Below, one piece after another: positions 42,321 to 51,507 of a stretch of 64,000 bases of DNA. Position 1 is the first letter of the stretch. Every line of letters begins with the position of its first letter. Under the pieces are notes generated by a model, which was not told the origin of the DNA, made no database searches, and saw nothing but the letters and a program-made list of their open reading frames with translations. A program made the position numbers and the translations under genes. The stretch is from an uncultured Rhodobiaceae bacterium (GTDB lineage Bacteria; Pseudomonadota; Alphaproteobacteria; Rhizobiales; TMED25): positions 152,626 to 216,625 of the forward strand of contig CAJWPC010000004.1 of the NCBI GenBank assembly GCA_913045225.1, in the 5' to 3' direction.

Positions 42321-43382
42321 TTATGCTTTTTTAACGTTATCGGACATAGATTTACCCTGTTGAATAGCATATTCCTGCAAGTCAGCCACTTTATCAGTCT
42401 CATCAACAATCTCATCACCCAATATTGTCTCAATAACATCTTCCATAGTTATAATGCCAGCAACCCCATTATATTCGTCAATGACAAGAGCAATATGCTC
42501 GTGGTTTTTAATAAAATCATTGAACATTTTTAGCATATTGTGGGTTTCCGGCACTGTGATAATATTTCTCTTGAAGTCCTTCAGCTGTTTATGATTTTCA
42601 TCATCTAGTAAGTGCTCTAAGACCTCGTCTTTTAAAACATAACCAATGATATTTTCTGACTCTTTACTTTCTTCAAGGAGAATTCGGCTGAAAATCAATT
42701 CCTCTTGAAGCTCATAAAATTCATTCGCATACATATCTGCTGGCTCTGATACGATCACAGATCTTGGTGTCATTACATCTTTAACTTGAACAGTTTTGAA
42801 GTGAAGCAGGTTATAAATAAGCTTGCTTTCAACTTCATCAAGCTCACCTTCGCTCGATCCTATATCGGCCATAGCTAGAAAATCGGCCCTTGAAAAGATC
42901 TCTTTATTATCATTATTTTTCATTAGGAACTTTTTCGTATAAACCTGCAAAAACCAAATCACGGGCATAAGAATAATTAGAAGAAACTGAACGCTCTTTG
43001 CCGTGAAAGGGGCAAGTCTTTTCCAATTATTCGCTCCTATTGTTTTTGGCGTTATTTCTGAGAAAACGAGTATGGCAAACGTCATCGCTATTGGGACAAA
43101 TAGGGCTGTCACCGTGATATGGTTTGGCCAAAGTTTGGACGCTTCTTTCCCAACACCAATCGCGCAAAATGTATTGGCAATCGTATTTAGCGTTAAAATT
43201 GCTGATAATGGTTTATCAATATTATTTTTGAATTCGTTAAGAAGCTTACCTGTTCGAGTGCCCTCATTTAATTTCGCTTGCGTGTAAGAAGGAGTAGTAC
43301 TCAGAAGGGCAGCTTCGAGCATAGAACAGAAAAAAGATATTCCTATTGCAGCAATCAAATAAACTATTAAGGCTGTATACAT
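42321..43382 (-). CDS. CNNM/DUF21 and CBS-domain transporter (hemolysin-like, HlyC/CorC family)
   Basis: SMLEAALLSTTPSYTQA; FSEITPKTIGANNW; VMTPRSVIVSEP; HIALVIDEYNGVAGIITMEDVIETILGDEIVDETD. Confidence 0.92.
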   Translation of the reverse strand: MYTALIVYLIAAIGISFFCSMLEAALLSTTPSYTQAKLNEGTRTGKLLNEFKNNIDKPLSAILTLNTIANTFCAIGVGKEASKLWPNHITVTALFVPIAMTFAILVFSEITPKTIGANNWKRLAPFTAKSVQFLLIILMPVIWFLQVYTKKFLMKNNDNKEIFSRADFLAMADIGSSEGELDEVESKLIYNLLHFKTVQVKDVMTPRSVIVSEPADMYANEFYELQEELIFSRILLEESKESENIIGYVLKDEVLEHLLDDENHKQLKDFKRNIITVPETHNMLKMFNDFIKNHEHIALVIDEYNGVAGIITMEDVIETILGDEIVDETDKVADLQEYAIQQGKSMSDNVKKA

Positions 43383-43500
43383 TTATTTGATAGTTAAACT
43401 TTCTGCTTATTATAAGAAAAAGATTTCATCCAATGCATTTTAACCAAATTTAATTTAGATTCAATAATAATAATTTTAAATTTACTTTTTGAGATGTTAG

Positions 43501-44343
43501 CTACTTATAAATATCATAGATAATTTTATTAAATTCTTCAGGTTCTTCAAATTGAACCCAGTGACCTGTATTATCAATAACATGACAATTTACCTCGGGA
43601 ATGAGCTCTTTCATCCTATCTTTAGCATTACCAATTCCATTGATTAGAGTCACATCAAACTCACCCCAAATAATATCAATGGGCTTGTCAACCCCCAATA
43701 ATCTAGCTGGCAGATCGTGAGTTGCAACAATATCAAGGCTGCGTACCTTACCTCCGCGTGTATTAAGAGTCTGAACTGTGATCGCCAAATCATCAATCTT
43801 TTCATCTTTGTGTAACATCATGACTGATAAATTAAAACGTTGTGCCTCAAATAATTCTTCCTTCGAATTTACGTCTCTCCAACTTTTCATCTTTGGTCGC
43901 TTGAATGGCATATTACCTGTTCTATTATATCCAACGAGCGTTAATCGTAAGACTTTCTCACGGGCAAATTTCATCATATGAGATCCAATGGCAGAGCCAA
44001 ATGAGAAGCCTACTATATTGTATTGTTCATCGGGTAATAATTCGTCGAGTGCATCCACCAATATTTGTGCGTATTGATCTAGCGTTGGAAGATATGGTAA
44101 TAATTCAGACTCACCAAAGCCCGGCATATCGGGAACTACTATTCGAAATTTTTTTGATAGTTCGTATATATTGTTTAACCAGTGCATCCATGACCCATAC
44201 CCACCGTGCAGCATAACTAATATCGGACCAACCTCGCCCCATTGACGGAATGAAATTTCAGTGTTCTCATTCGTTTTTATAAAAACCTGTGAGGAGGCAT
44301 CTTTTAATGACTGGATTTTTTGATTGTAATCTAGCTCTATCAT
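43501..44343 (-). CDS. Alpha/beta hydrolase
   Basis: GPILVMLHGGYGSWMHW; IVGFSFGSAIGSHM nucleophile elbow; NTGHWVQFEEPEEFN. Confidence 0.92.
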   Translation of the reverse strand: MIELDYNQKIQSLKDASSQVFIKTNENTEISFRQWGEVGPILVMLHGGYGSWMHWLNNIYELSKKFRIVVPDMPGFGESELLPYLPTLDQYAQILVDALDELLPDEQYNIVGFSFGSAIGSHMMKFAREKVLRLTLVGYNRTGNMPFKRPKMKSWRDVNSKEELFEAQRFNLSVMMLHKDEKIDDLAITVQTLNTRGGKVRSLDIVATHDLPARLLGVDKPIDIIWGEFDVTLINGIGNAKDRMKELIPEVNCHVIDNTGHWVQFEEPEEFNKIIYDIYK

Positions 44344-44485
44344 ATAAATTACATAAACAATTTATTTATTATTGTATAGAATAATATGGTAAATTATATT
44401 CGAATAGTCACATCACTTACCCATTGAGGATAAAATTCGTTACCCTGCATTACACAGCAAGTATTTCAGATACTATTTTCTTGGT

Positions 44486-45658
44486 ATGGCGCCATCTATG
44501 CAAGCAGTGTGGATCACCCGACTCGTAATGAGCTGGATTGCCTGGGATCTTACAGGTTCAAGTGCTTATGTTGGTTTGCTGTCTTTTTTCTTGTTCGTAC
44601 CATACATCACAACAATACCTTTTTTTGGGGTACTATTAGACCGGATCGAACCTCTGAGAACTGCTATCATAGCTCAGATAATACAAGCATTGGCGGCATT
44701 CACTATTTTTCTAATGCACATTACAGATAGCCTATCCATATTTTCATTGTGCACGGTAGCTGTAATAATTGGTACAGCAAATAGTGCACAAGGCTCTGCG
44801 AGGCAGACAATCGTACCTCGCATTGTTGATAAACCAACAATTGCAAATGCAGTTGCCTTCAATGCAATGAACTTTCAAATTGCAAGAATTATTGGACCGA
44901 GCGTTGGAGGTATCCTCATTGGTTTAATTGGAACGAAATATACCATCTTGTTTTCTTCATTCTTTTTCCTGCCAGCATTGATAACCCTACCAATGATTGT
45001 GTTAACACCGAAGCAAGGTGAAAGTATAAAGAAAGAGTCAAACTTTATTTCAGAATTGGTAGATGGAGCAAGATTTGCGCACAGAAATGCTGTTATTTTT
45101 GAGTGTATAGTTTTAACATTTATTTCATCAGTCATTATTCGCGGTTGCCATGAATTACTTCCCGCATTAGCTGATGGCAAATTCAATATGGGTGTTGAGG
45201 GTCTTGGTCAAATTATGGCTGCAGCTGGAGCTGGGGCTTTAATTTCTTCATTTTTAATTGCATCAAGAAAAAAAACCTACAATGATAATGGGATTCCAAT
45301 GATTGCGAGGATTTCCCTTATTTTGGGTTTATTATTTGTTACGATACTTGGCTATGTTGATAATTGGTATTTAGCAATTCTTGCTGCCTTTATAAGCGGA
45401 GCATGCGTTACAAATGTTGCTATCGATATGCAATCAACCGTGCAAATGCAACTAACCGATACCTACAGGGCCAGAGTCGCAAGTCTCTGGCTTGCAACCG
45501 CTATTGGTGGCAGCGGTCTTGGCTCAATATTGAATGGAATATTTTCCGATGTATTTGGAATTACTGAGACATTTATTTTTGTCGGGCTTATCGGGGTATT
45601 GGCAGTAATCTTGACTCAAGCATGGTTACATACAAAAAATAGGGAAATTGGAGTATGA
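44486..45658 (+). CDS. MFS transporter (N-terminus probably extends upstream)
   Basis: MFS pattern VGLLSFFLFVPYITTIPFFGVLLDRIEPLRTAII; SARQTIVPRIVDKPTIANAVAFNAMNFQIARIIGPSVGGILI. Confidence 0.88.
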   Translation: MAPSMQAVWITRLVMSWIAWDLTGSSAYVGLLSFFLFVPYITTIPFFGVLLDRIEPLRTAIIAQIIQALAAFTIFLMHITDSLSIFSLCTVAVIIGTANSAQGSARQTIVPRIVDKPTIANAVAFNAMNFQIARIIGPSVGGILIGLIGTKYTILFSSFFFLPALITLPMIVLTPKQGESIKKESNFISELVDGARFAHRNAVIFECIVLTFISSVIIRGCHELLPALADGKFNMGVEGLGQIMAAAGAGALISSFLIASRKKTYNDNGIPMIARISLILGLLFVTILGYVDNWYLAILAAFISGACVTNVAIDMQSTVQMQLTDTYRARVASLWLATAIGGSGLGSILNGIFSDVFGITETFIFVGLIGVLAVILTQAWLHTKNREIGV

Positions 45659-46860
45659 TGAGCGCCAACAAAATCAAGCAAGATGCCCCAATGTCTGTGT
45701 TATTCACTATGTTGTTTGCTGGGCAAATTGCCTCTACAATTTTCTTGCCCGGCCTTCCATCAATTGCCGCTGAATTAAATATTCCAAGATCAATTGTTCA
45801 AACAATGGTGCCTGTCTATCTCGCGGCATTTGCTTCGACCCAACTAATAATTGGACCACTATCTGATAAATTTGGGAGAAAACCAATTGTTTTGTTGGGA
45901 ATATTACTTTTTACGATTGCAAGTTACTTATGCGCCAATGCAGATGATATTCACACTCTCTTGCTTTGTCGGGTTGCACAGGCCACAGGGGCATGTTCCA
46001 CTCTAGTAATTAGCAGAGCAATAATTAGAGATACCTCAGAAGGCTTAGCTGCTGCGAAAGCAATGTCCTATGTTGCAATTGCCATGGCAATTGGACCTAT
46101 ACTAGCCCCCTTTATTGGTGGTTTTTTAACAGGTTGGTTTGATTGGAGAGCTACATTCCTTTTCACCTCACTTACTGGTTTGATTGTTTTAGTTCTTATT
46201 TTCTTCAATTTGAAAGAAACGCTACCAAAAGAGATGCGGGATCCACCAAAAGTAACAACTCTTCTAACTAACTACAGAGATTTACTAAAGAATGTAAAAT
46301 TTACGTCCTACAGTATGATCGTAGCATTTGCAAGTGGGGCCATGCAGGCATACGTCGTAGCGTCTCCAATTATTTTTATTGTTATTATGGGTGTTTCTCC
46401 TGAAGTTTTTGGTTTTTATGTCATGATTATGCCATCTCTTTTTGTTCTTGCTACTTTCATTTCAAGAAAGATGTTGGATTACATTACTGTTGACCAAATT
46501 GTAATTATTGGAGGACTCTTTAGCTGCTCAGGCGGGGTTCTGCAGTTATTTTTCGGAATAAGTGAGGTGGAAACACCTCTTCCCGTTCTGATTGCATTTG
46601 CAATTTCGAATTTCGGTACAGGACTATTGCTTGGAAATTGCTATGCAGCGGCACTCAATTCGGTGAAACCAGAAGTTGCAGGCTCAGCATCTGCTTTGGG
46701 TGGGTTTCTTCACTTTGGTTGGGGTGCCTTGATAACCATCACCCTTGCTAATATTCATATGACATCATCATTTGTATTTAGCGTCGCCCAGCTAACGACA
46801 ACAACTCTTGCTTTAATAACAATTATCGTATTAAATTTTGTATTCGTTAAATCTTCATGA
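45655..46860 (+). CDS. Bcr/CflA-like multidrug efflux MFS transporter
   Basis: FLPGLPSIAAELNIPRSIVQTMVPVYLAAFASTQLIIGPLSDKFGRKPIVLLG; RVAQATGACSTLVISRAIIRDT. Confidence 0.9.
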   Translation: MMSANKIKQDAPMSVLFTMLFAGQIASTIFLPGLPSIAAELNIPRSIVQTMVPVYLAAFASTQLIIGPLSDKFGRKPIVLLGILLFTIASYLCANADDIHTLLLCRVAQATGACSTLVISRAIIRDTSEGLAAAKAMSYVAIAMAIGPILAPFIGGFLTGWFDWRATFLFTSLTGLIVLVLIFFNLKETLPKEMRDPPKVTTLLTNYRDLLKNVKFTSYSMIVAFASGAMQAYVVASPIIFIVIMGVSPEVFGFYVMIMPSLFVLATFISRKMLDYITVDQIVIIGGLFSCSGGVLQLFFGISEVETPLPVLIAFAISNFGTGLLLGNCYAAALNSVKPEVAGSASALGGFLHFGWGALITITLANIHMTSSFVFSVAQLTTTTLALITIIVLNFVFVKSS

Positions 46861-46867
46861 AAAGTAG

Positions 46868-48301
46868 ATGAATATATTTAATAGCTACCAGAACACTGAG
46901 CCAAAGTTCAGAACAATAACCACACTCATTATGCCACTCGTGATGGTATCTGTCATAATGGCTGAGTGGTCAGGGTCTTATATTTCTTATGTAATATCGG
47001 CTCTTTTAATTTTGTTATACCTCTCAATGTCTCTGAATGATCTGTCCCTATCGAGAAAATTATTTATAGTCCTTGGCTCTATTTTGACTTTAGTTTCTAT
47101 TCTTGTATTACCTGACTGGACCAAGGTATCTATAGAGGCTCTTACAAAATCAACTTTTGTAGCAACCTTTTTTTTATCGCTTTGCTGTTTGAGGAAAGCC
47201 GCCTCATCGTCACCCGCAATGGAGAAGTGTGGGCGGTACCTGGCTGAACAAAAAACTTCAATAAGATACCTTACATTAACGTTCGGTGGGCATATGTTTG
47301 GTGTTATACTGAGTTTTGGCTCGATTTCTTTGCTTGGTAGCCTGGCTGAGAAAGGCAGCAGTGAGATAAAAGACCCCGACTCTCGCGCGTTAAATAGAAA
47401 AGCAATGCTTCTGGCGGTTCAACGTGGTTTCGTGGCCATGACATGTTGGTCTCCCCTAACATTCTCAATAGCCATAACAACGTCCGTTATTCCAAATACG
47501 ACATGGACTGGAGCTGCTCTATCTTGCATTATTAGCGCTATAATTCTGATAACTGTTGGCTGGTTTCTTGACTACGTAGCGACTCGGAAGGTTAAATCAA
47601 GAATGCAAATCCCAGACCTGAAAACTTCAGGAACGTGGCATACTTTGATACCATTAGCTTTTATTTTTATCACTCTATTGGGTATTATCTTTACTCTCAT
47701 GAACTATACGAATCTTAACGCGGTACCAGTTGTTATGTTTGTGGTGCCCATTTACAGTATAATTTGGATTGCATATCAAAATACAGGTAACACAAAGAAA
47801 ATAATCTATAACACGGCGCATAGAGTTGATGAGTTCATCAATGAAGATATCTATAATTATAAGCAAGAGCTTATTGTGCTGATCATGGCTGCATTTATTG
47901 GGATAATGGGATCGAGCTTAATTAATCACTTTGCAGGAGAGAGCATAAGTTTTTTAAATGGCATCCCAGCTCCCATAATACTCATTGCTATTGTATGGAT
48001 TATGCCCGTATGTGGACAAATTGGAATGAATCCCATACTTGCTGTTTATATGATTGGACCATTAATTCCATCTGCAGAAATAATGGGGGTCCCTCCAAAT
48101 AGTATCATTGTAGCTCTGTGCGCGGGCTGGGCAATAACAGGGATAAGCTCGCCTTTTACAGCATCAACTTTATTGATCGCTAAATTAGGTCGTGTGACAC
48201 CGCATTATGCGGGCTTGAACTGGAACGGTTTATTTACAATTATTGGTGGCGTGCTATTATCAATATGGGTTATAATCGCAAACAAATTTGTTGTTATTTA
48301 A
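46868..48301 (+). CDS. Polytopic membrane protein, putative transporter of unassigned family (477 aa)
   Basis: ~12-13 hydrophobic segments; GGHMFGVILSFGSISLLGSLAEKG; VWIMPVCGQIGMNPILAVYMIGPLIPSAEIMGVPPNSIIVALCAGWAITGISSPFTAS. Confidence 0.65.
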   Translation: MNIFNSYQNTEPKFRTITTLIMPLVMVSVIMAEWSGSYISYVISALLILLYLSMSLNDLSLSRKLFIVLGSILTLVSILVLPDWTKVSIEALTKSTFVATFFLSLCCLRKAASSSPAMEKCGRYLAEQKTSIRYLTLTFGGHMFGVILSFGSISLLGSLAEKGSSEIKDPDSRALNRKAMLLAVQRGFVAMTCWSPLTFSIAITTSVIPNTTWTGAALSCIISAIILITVGWFLDYVATRKVKSRMQIPDLKTSGTWHTLIPLAFIFITLLGIIFTLMNYTNLNAVPVVMFVVPIYSIIWIAYQNTGNTKKIIYNTAHRVDEFINEDIYNYKQELIVLIMAAFIGIMGSSLINHFAGESISFLNGIPAPIILIAIVWIMPVCGQIGMNPILAVYMIGPLIPSAEIMGVPPNSIIVALCAGWAITGISSPFTASTLLIAKLGRVTPHYAGLNWNGLFTIIGGVLLSIWVIIANKFVVI

Positions 48302-48489
48302 TGGATTTTATATTTACTTACAAATGGTATATTCTGGGCGCAATATTAGGGATTATTCATTTATCACTATTTCTCTATAAAGGAAAAGGGGAAATTCCAG
48401 GACCAGTGCAATTCTTATTATATGGTGCAATCCTTGGAGCTCTTGTCTATGGATGGCTAATATCAATTATCGTTAAGTATTTTTTTTAA
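48301..48489 (+). CDS. Small two-TM membrane protein (62 aa) translationally coupled to upstream transporter
   Basis: TAATG overlap with 46868..48301; MDFIFTYKWYILGAILGIIHLSLFLYKG...PVQFLLYGAILGALVYGWLISIIVKYFF. Confidence 0.6.
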   Translation: MDFIFTYKWYILGAILGIIHLSLFLYKGKGEIPGPVQFLLYGAILGALVYGWLISIIVKYFF

Positions 48490-48500
48490 AGGAGTAATGC

Positions 48501-49340
48501 ATGAAATACCCCCCAGTTCATATAAATGATGTTCCCATATCAAAAATGGAAGAAAAAAACGGGTGGAACATATCTGAATTCAGACTACCAATAACAGGTG
48601 AGTCGGGATCGTCGACAACTGTTTTTCACTCAATATTCAAACCAGGTTCTACTCATAGCAAACATCTACACTCTCGATGCCCAGAGATAGCGATGTATCT
48701 CAAAGGGCATGGGGTTGTGGGACAAGGCAGTGAGAGAACAAATGTAAGAGCTGGACATTTTAGAGTTATGCCAAAAAACTCAGAGCACTTCTTCCACAAT
48801 GAAACAACTGACTCAGATGCTGAAGTTATTGGATTTTACATTGGTGCAAAAGATGTAGAAGATACGGGTTATGAATACTGCGGTCCTGTCACAGAAGAGG
48901 ATTTGAAAAAAGAAAGGACTGGTTTCAATGAGGGTATATTAGTTCATATTGACGATATAGAGCCCGAAAAGATGGATGAAGGTGATGGATGGTCAATAAC
49001 AGATTTTCGCCTTCCGATAAGTAAAAAAAATGGCTCAACTACAACAGTCTTTAATGCTAAATTTATGCCAGGTGCAATTCATAAAAAACATATGCATACA
49101 AATTGTGAGGAAATTTATTATATCGTGTCAGGCAAGGGTATTGCAGGGGCTGGTGGTGAAAAAACATACATTGAAGCTGGACATTTTCATTATATACCAA
49201 AAGGTGTTGAGCATTGGCTTTACAACACGAGTGAAACTGACCCAATTCATGCTGTTGGTTTGTATATTGGATCAGGAAGCGTCGAAGAAACTGGATATGT
49301 CTATCTGGGGGATGTTACAAGTGAAGATTTGATAATATAA
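48501..49340 (+). CDS. Bicupin protein (internally duplicated cupin)
   Basis: Two homologous halves each with HxH and a downstream Glu: HSKHLHSRCPEIAMYLKG / HKKHMHTNCEEIYYIVSG; AGHFRVMPKNSEHFFHN / AGHFHYIPKGVEHWLYN. Confidence 0.88.
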   Translation: MKYPPVHINDVPISKMEEKNGWNISEFRLPITGESGSSTTVFHSIFKPGSTHSKHLHSRCPEIAMYLKGHGVVGQGSERTNVRAGHFRVMPKNSEHFFHNETTDSDAEVIGFYIGAKDVEDTGYEYCGPVTEEDLKKERTGFNEGILVHIDDIEPEKMDEGDGWSITDFRLPISKKNGSTTTVFNAKFMPGAIHKKHMHTNCEEIYYIVSGKGIAGAGGEKTYIEAGHFHYIPKGVEHWLYNTSETDPIHAVGLYIGSGSVEETGYVYLGDVTSEDLII

Positions 49341-49361
49341 AATGTAGATGAGGGAGATAAA

Positions 49362-50342
49362 ATGAGATTTGTATATTTTAATGACTACAAGTTAGGGGTT
49401 TTAAAGGGAGACAACGTTGTTGATATCACTGAACAACTATCCGATATACCGGTGAGAGATAACAGAGACCTGATTAATGGTTTAATAGAAAATTATGACA
49501 AGTATAAAGCTTCTTTGGAACAATTTGTAGCAGTAAACGATGGCATTCCAAGTAATGAGGTACAATTAAGGAGTCCCTGCCCACGTCCAAATAATATTGA
49601 TTGTATGGCTGTAAATTACATGGAAGATGGTACTAGGTCTGAGCCTGCTCCAATCAATGCTTTCCATAAAGCAACAAATACAGTTATCGGTGACGGAGAT
49701 ACAATGGAATTAACAGATATACCGGCATCAATATTTGAGGGAGAGGCGGAGCTCGCACTTGTTATAGGAAAGAAGGCAGAAAATGTTAGTGAAGAGAACG
49801 CAATGGATTATGTTTTCGGCTACACAAATATAATTGATGGATCTGCAAGAGGCCTTATTACATCGAATTTTTTCTTTCAGATGAAATCACGGGCAACATA
49901 TACTCCAATTGGACCATGTTTAGTTACCAAGGATGAAATAGATGATCCTCAAAACCTACAAGTAGTTCTAAGAAATAACGGTGTGGTAATGCAAAACTTT
50001 AATACAGACGATATGGCACATAAAATTCCAAGATGTATTTCATGGTTAAGCTCAATACATACATTAGAGCCTGGAGATATTATAGCTACAGGTACAAACC
50101 ATCGAGGACTTAATCCATTCATGGATGGTGATAAAATTGAATTGGAAATAGAGCACATTGGAACTCTCAATTTTAATGTTAGAGATCCCCTTAAAAGAAC
50201 TTGGGAACGAGTTACCAGAAAAACCCATATTGAAGATCGAGGGCTTGAAGGTGCTCATACGCCTCAGCTAACAGGAAAGTACGCCAAGGGCGAAACTGCA
50301 AAAACATCCAATGAAAAAGACAGGAAGCTGACGAGTATTTAA
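49362..50342 (+). CDS. Fumarylacetoacetate hydrolase (FAH) family protein
   Basis: FEGEAELALVIGKKAENVSEENAMDYVFGYTNIIDGSARGL; LEPGDIIATGTNHRGLNPFMDGDKIELEIEHIGTLNFNVRD. Confidence 0.92.
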   Translation: MRFVYFNDYKLGVLKGDNVVDITEQLSDIPVRDNRDLINGLIENYDKYKASLEQFVAVNDGIPSNEVQLRSPCPRPNNIDCMAVNYMEDGTRSEPAPINAFHKATNTVIGDGDTMELTDIPASIFEGEAELALVIGKKAENVSEENAMDYVFGYTNIIDGSARGLITSNFFFQMKSRATYTPIGPCLVTKDEIDDPQNLQVVLRNNGVVMQNFNTDDMAHKIPRCISWLSSIHTLEPGDIIATGTNHRGLNPFMDGDKIELEIEHIGTLNFNVRDPLKRTWERVTRKTHIEDRGLEGAHTPQLTGKYAKGETAKTSNEKDRKLTSI

Positions 50343-50344
50343 TA

Positions 50345-51436
50345 TTATTCTATATTAAACAACTTTAATGCGGTCTGTCCGACAACATTTTTCTTTTGTG
50401 CATCAGTCAAGTTACTATCTACAATGTGTTGAACTGGGAAATACTCTGCCATGTCATATGGATAGTCTGTTCCCAGCACAACATGGTCATCCCCATAATT
50501 ATTGACCAGATACTCGAGCTGCTCATGCGTGAACACAGTGGTATCAAAATACAACTTCTTCAAATAACTAGTTGGAGGATTAGGTAAATCACCATAAGAG
50601 TCCTTCCGTGCTCCCCATGAATGGTCAATTCGACCGGAGTACGCAGGTAAAAATCCTCCCCCGTGAACTCCTAAAATTTTTAGATTTTTGTATCTTTCAA
50701 GAAGTCCGTTAAAAATTATATAATGTAAGGCAACTGTCGTATCTAATGGGTTGCCAATTACATTGGTAAAGTAGTAATTTCCAAATCTCTTCCCATGAGA
50801 AAAACCTAATGGGTGTAGCATTACTGCAAGATCATATTCTTCAACTTTTGCCCAGAATTTATCTAATGAGTCATCAGATATTTCCATGCCATTTACATTT
50901 GTCAGGATCTGTAAACCCTTGAGATTTGTCTCTTTCTTTATGTAATCAAGTGTATCTAAAGCTATATCCAACTCTTGTAATGGAACAGTTCCAAGACCTA
51001 CAAATTTGTCCGGGTGGGCATCAACCCACTTCATCATGCCATCATTAACAATTCGCGATACTTTATTCGCGTCCTCGCCTCTTGCCATATAGTAGCATTG
51101 GTTCGGAACAGAAGCGATAACCTGTTTATCAATACCTTGCGTTTCTAAAACTTGAAGACGGTCCGGAATGCTGGATAATGCAACCGTCCTATCAGTATCC
51201 TGAATCTGTTGAATTTCAAGTGTCTCTGGACTGGAGTCATGTACAAATGGAATGTCCCCCAAATTGTATAAGGGGCTAATAAAATCATGAGCTTCCGGTA
51301 TTAGAACATGGGCGTGAGTATCGATTACAATTGAGTCCATATCTATTTTACGGGTAGATACGTTCCTTGCTGAAGTTGGACCATACCTGTTTGGACTATC
51401 ACCTAGTTTAGGTGTATCAATTACACTGTGAGACAT
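50345..51436 (-). CDS. Amidohydrolase family protein (ACMSD-like)
   Basis: VIDTHAHVLIPEAHDF; MLHPLGFSHG; LGVHGGGFLPAYSGRIDH; VVLGTDYPYDMAEYFP; start at MSHSVID, not the track start. Confidence 0.9.
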   Translation of the reverse strand: MSHSVIDTPKLGDSPNRYGPTSARNVSTRKIDMDSIVIDTHAHVLIPEAHDFISPLYNLGDIPFVHDSSPETLEIQQIQDTDRTVALSSIPDRLQVLETQGIDKQVIASVPNQCYYMARGEDANKVSRIVNDGMMKWVDAHPDKFVGLGTVPLQELDIALDTLDYIKKETNLKGLQILTNVNGMEISDDSLDKFWAKVEEYDLAVMLHPLGFSHGKRFGNYYFTNVIGNPLDTTVALHYIIFNGLLERYKNLKILGVHGGGFLPAYSGRIDHSWGARKDSYGDLPNPPTSYLKKLYFDTTVFTHEQLEYLVNNYGDDHVVLGTDYPYDMAEYFPVQHIVDSNLTDAQKKNVVGQTALKLFNIE

Positions 51437-51507
51437 TTTGATTACCTTTAAAAATTCAATTATGTTATAAGTTTGATACATATTATCTAAAAGAGAAATA
51501 AAGGGAA

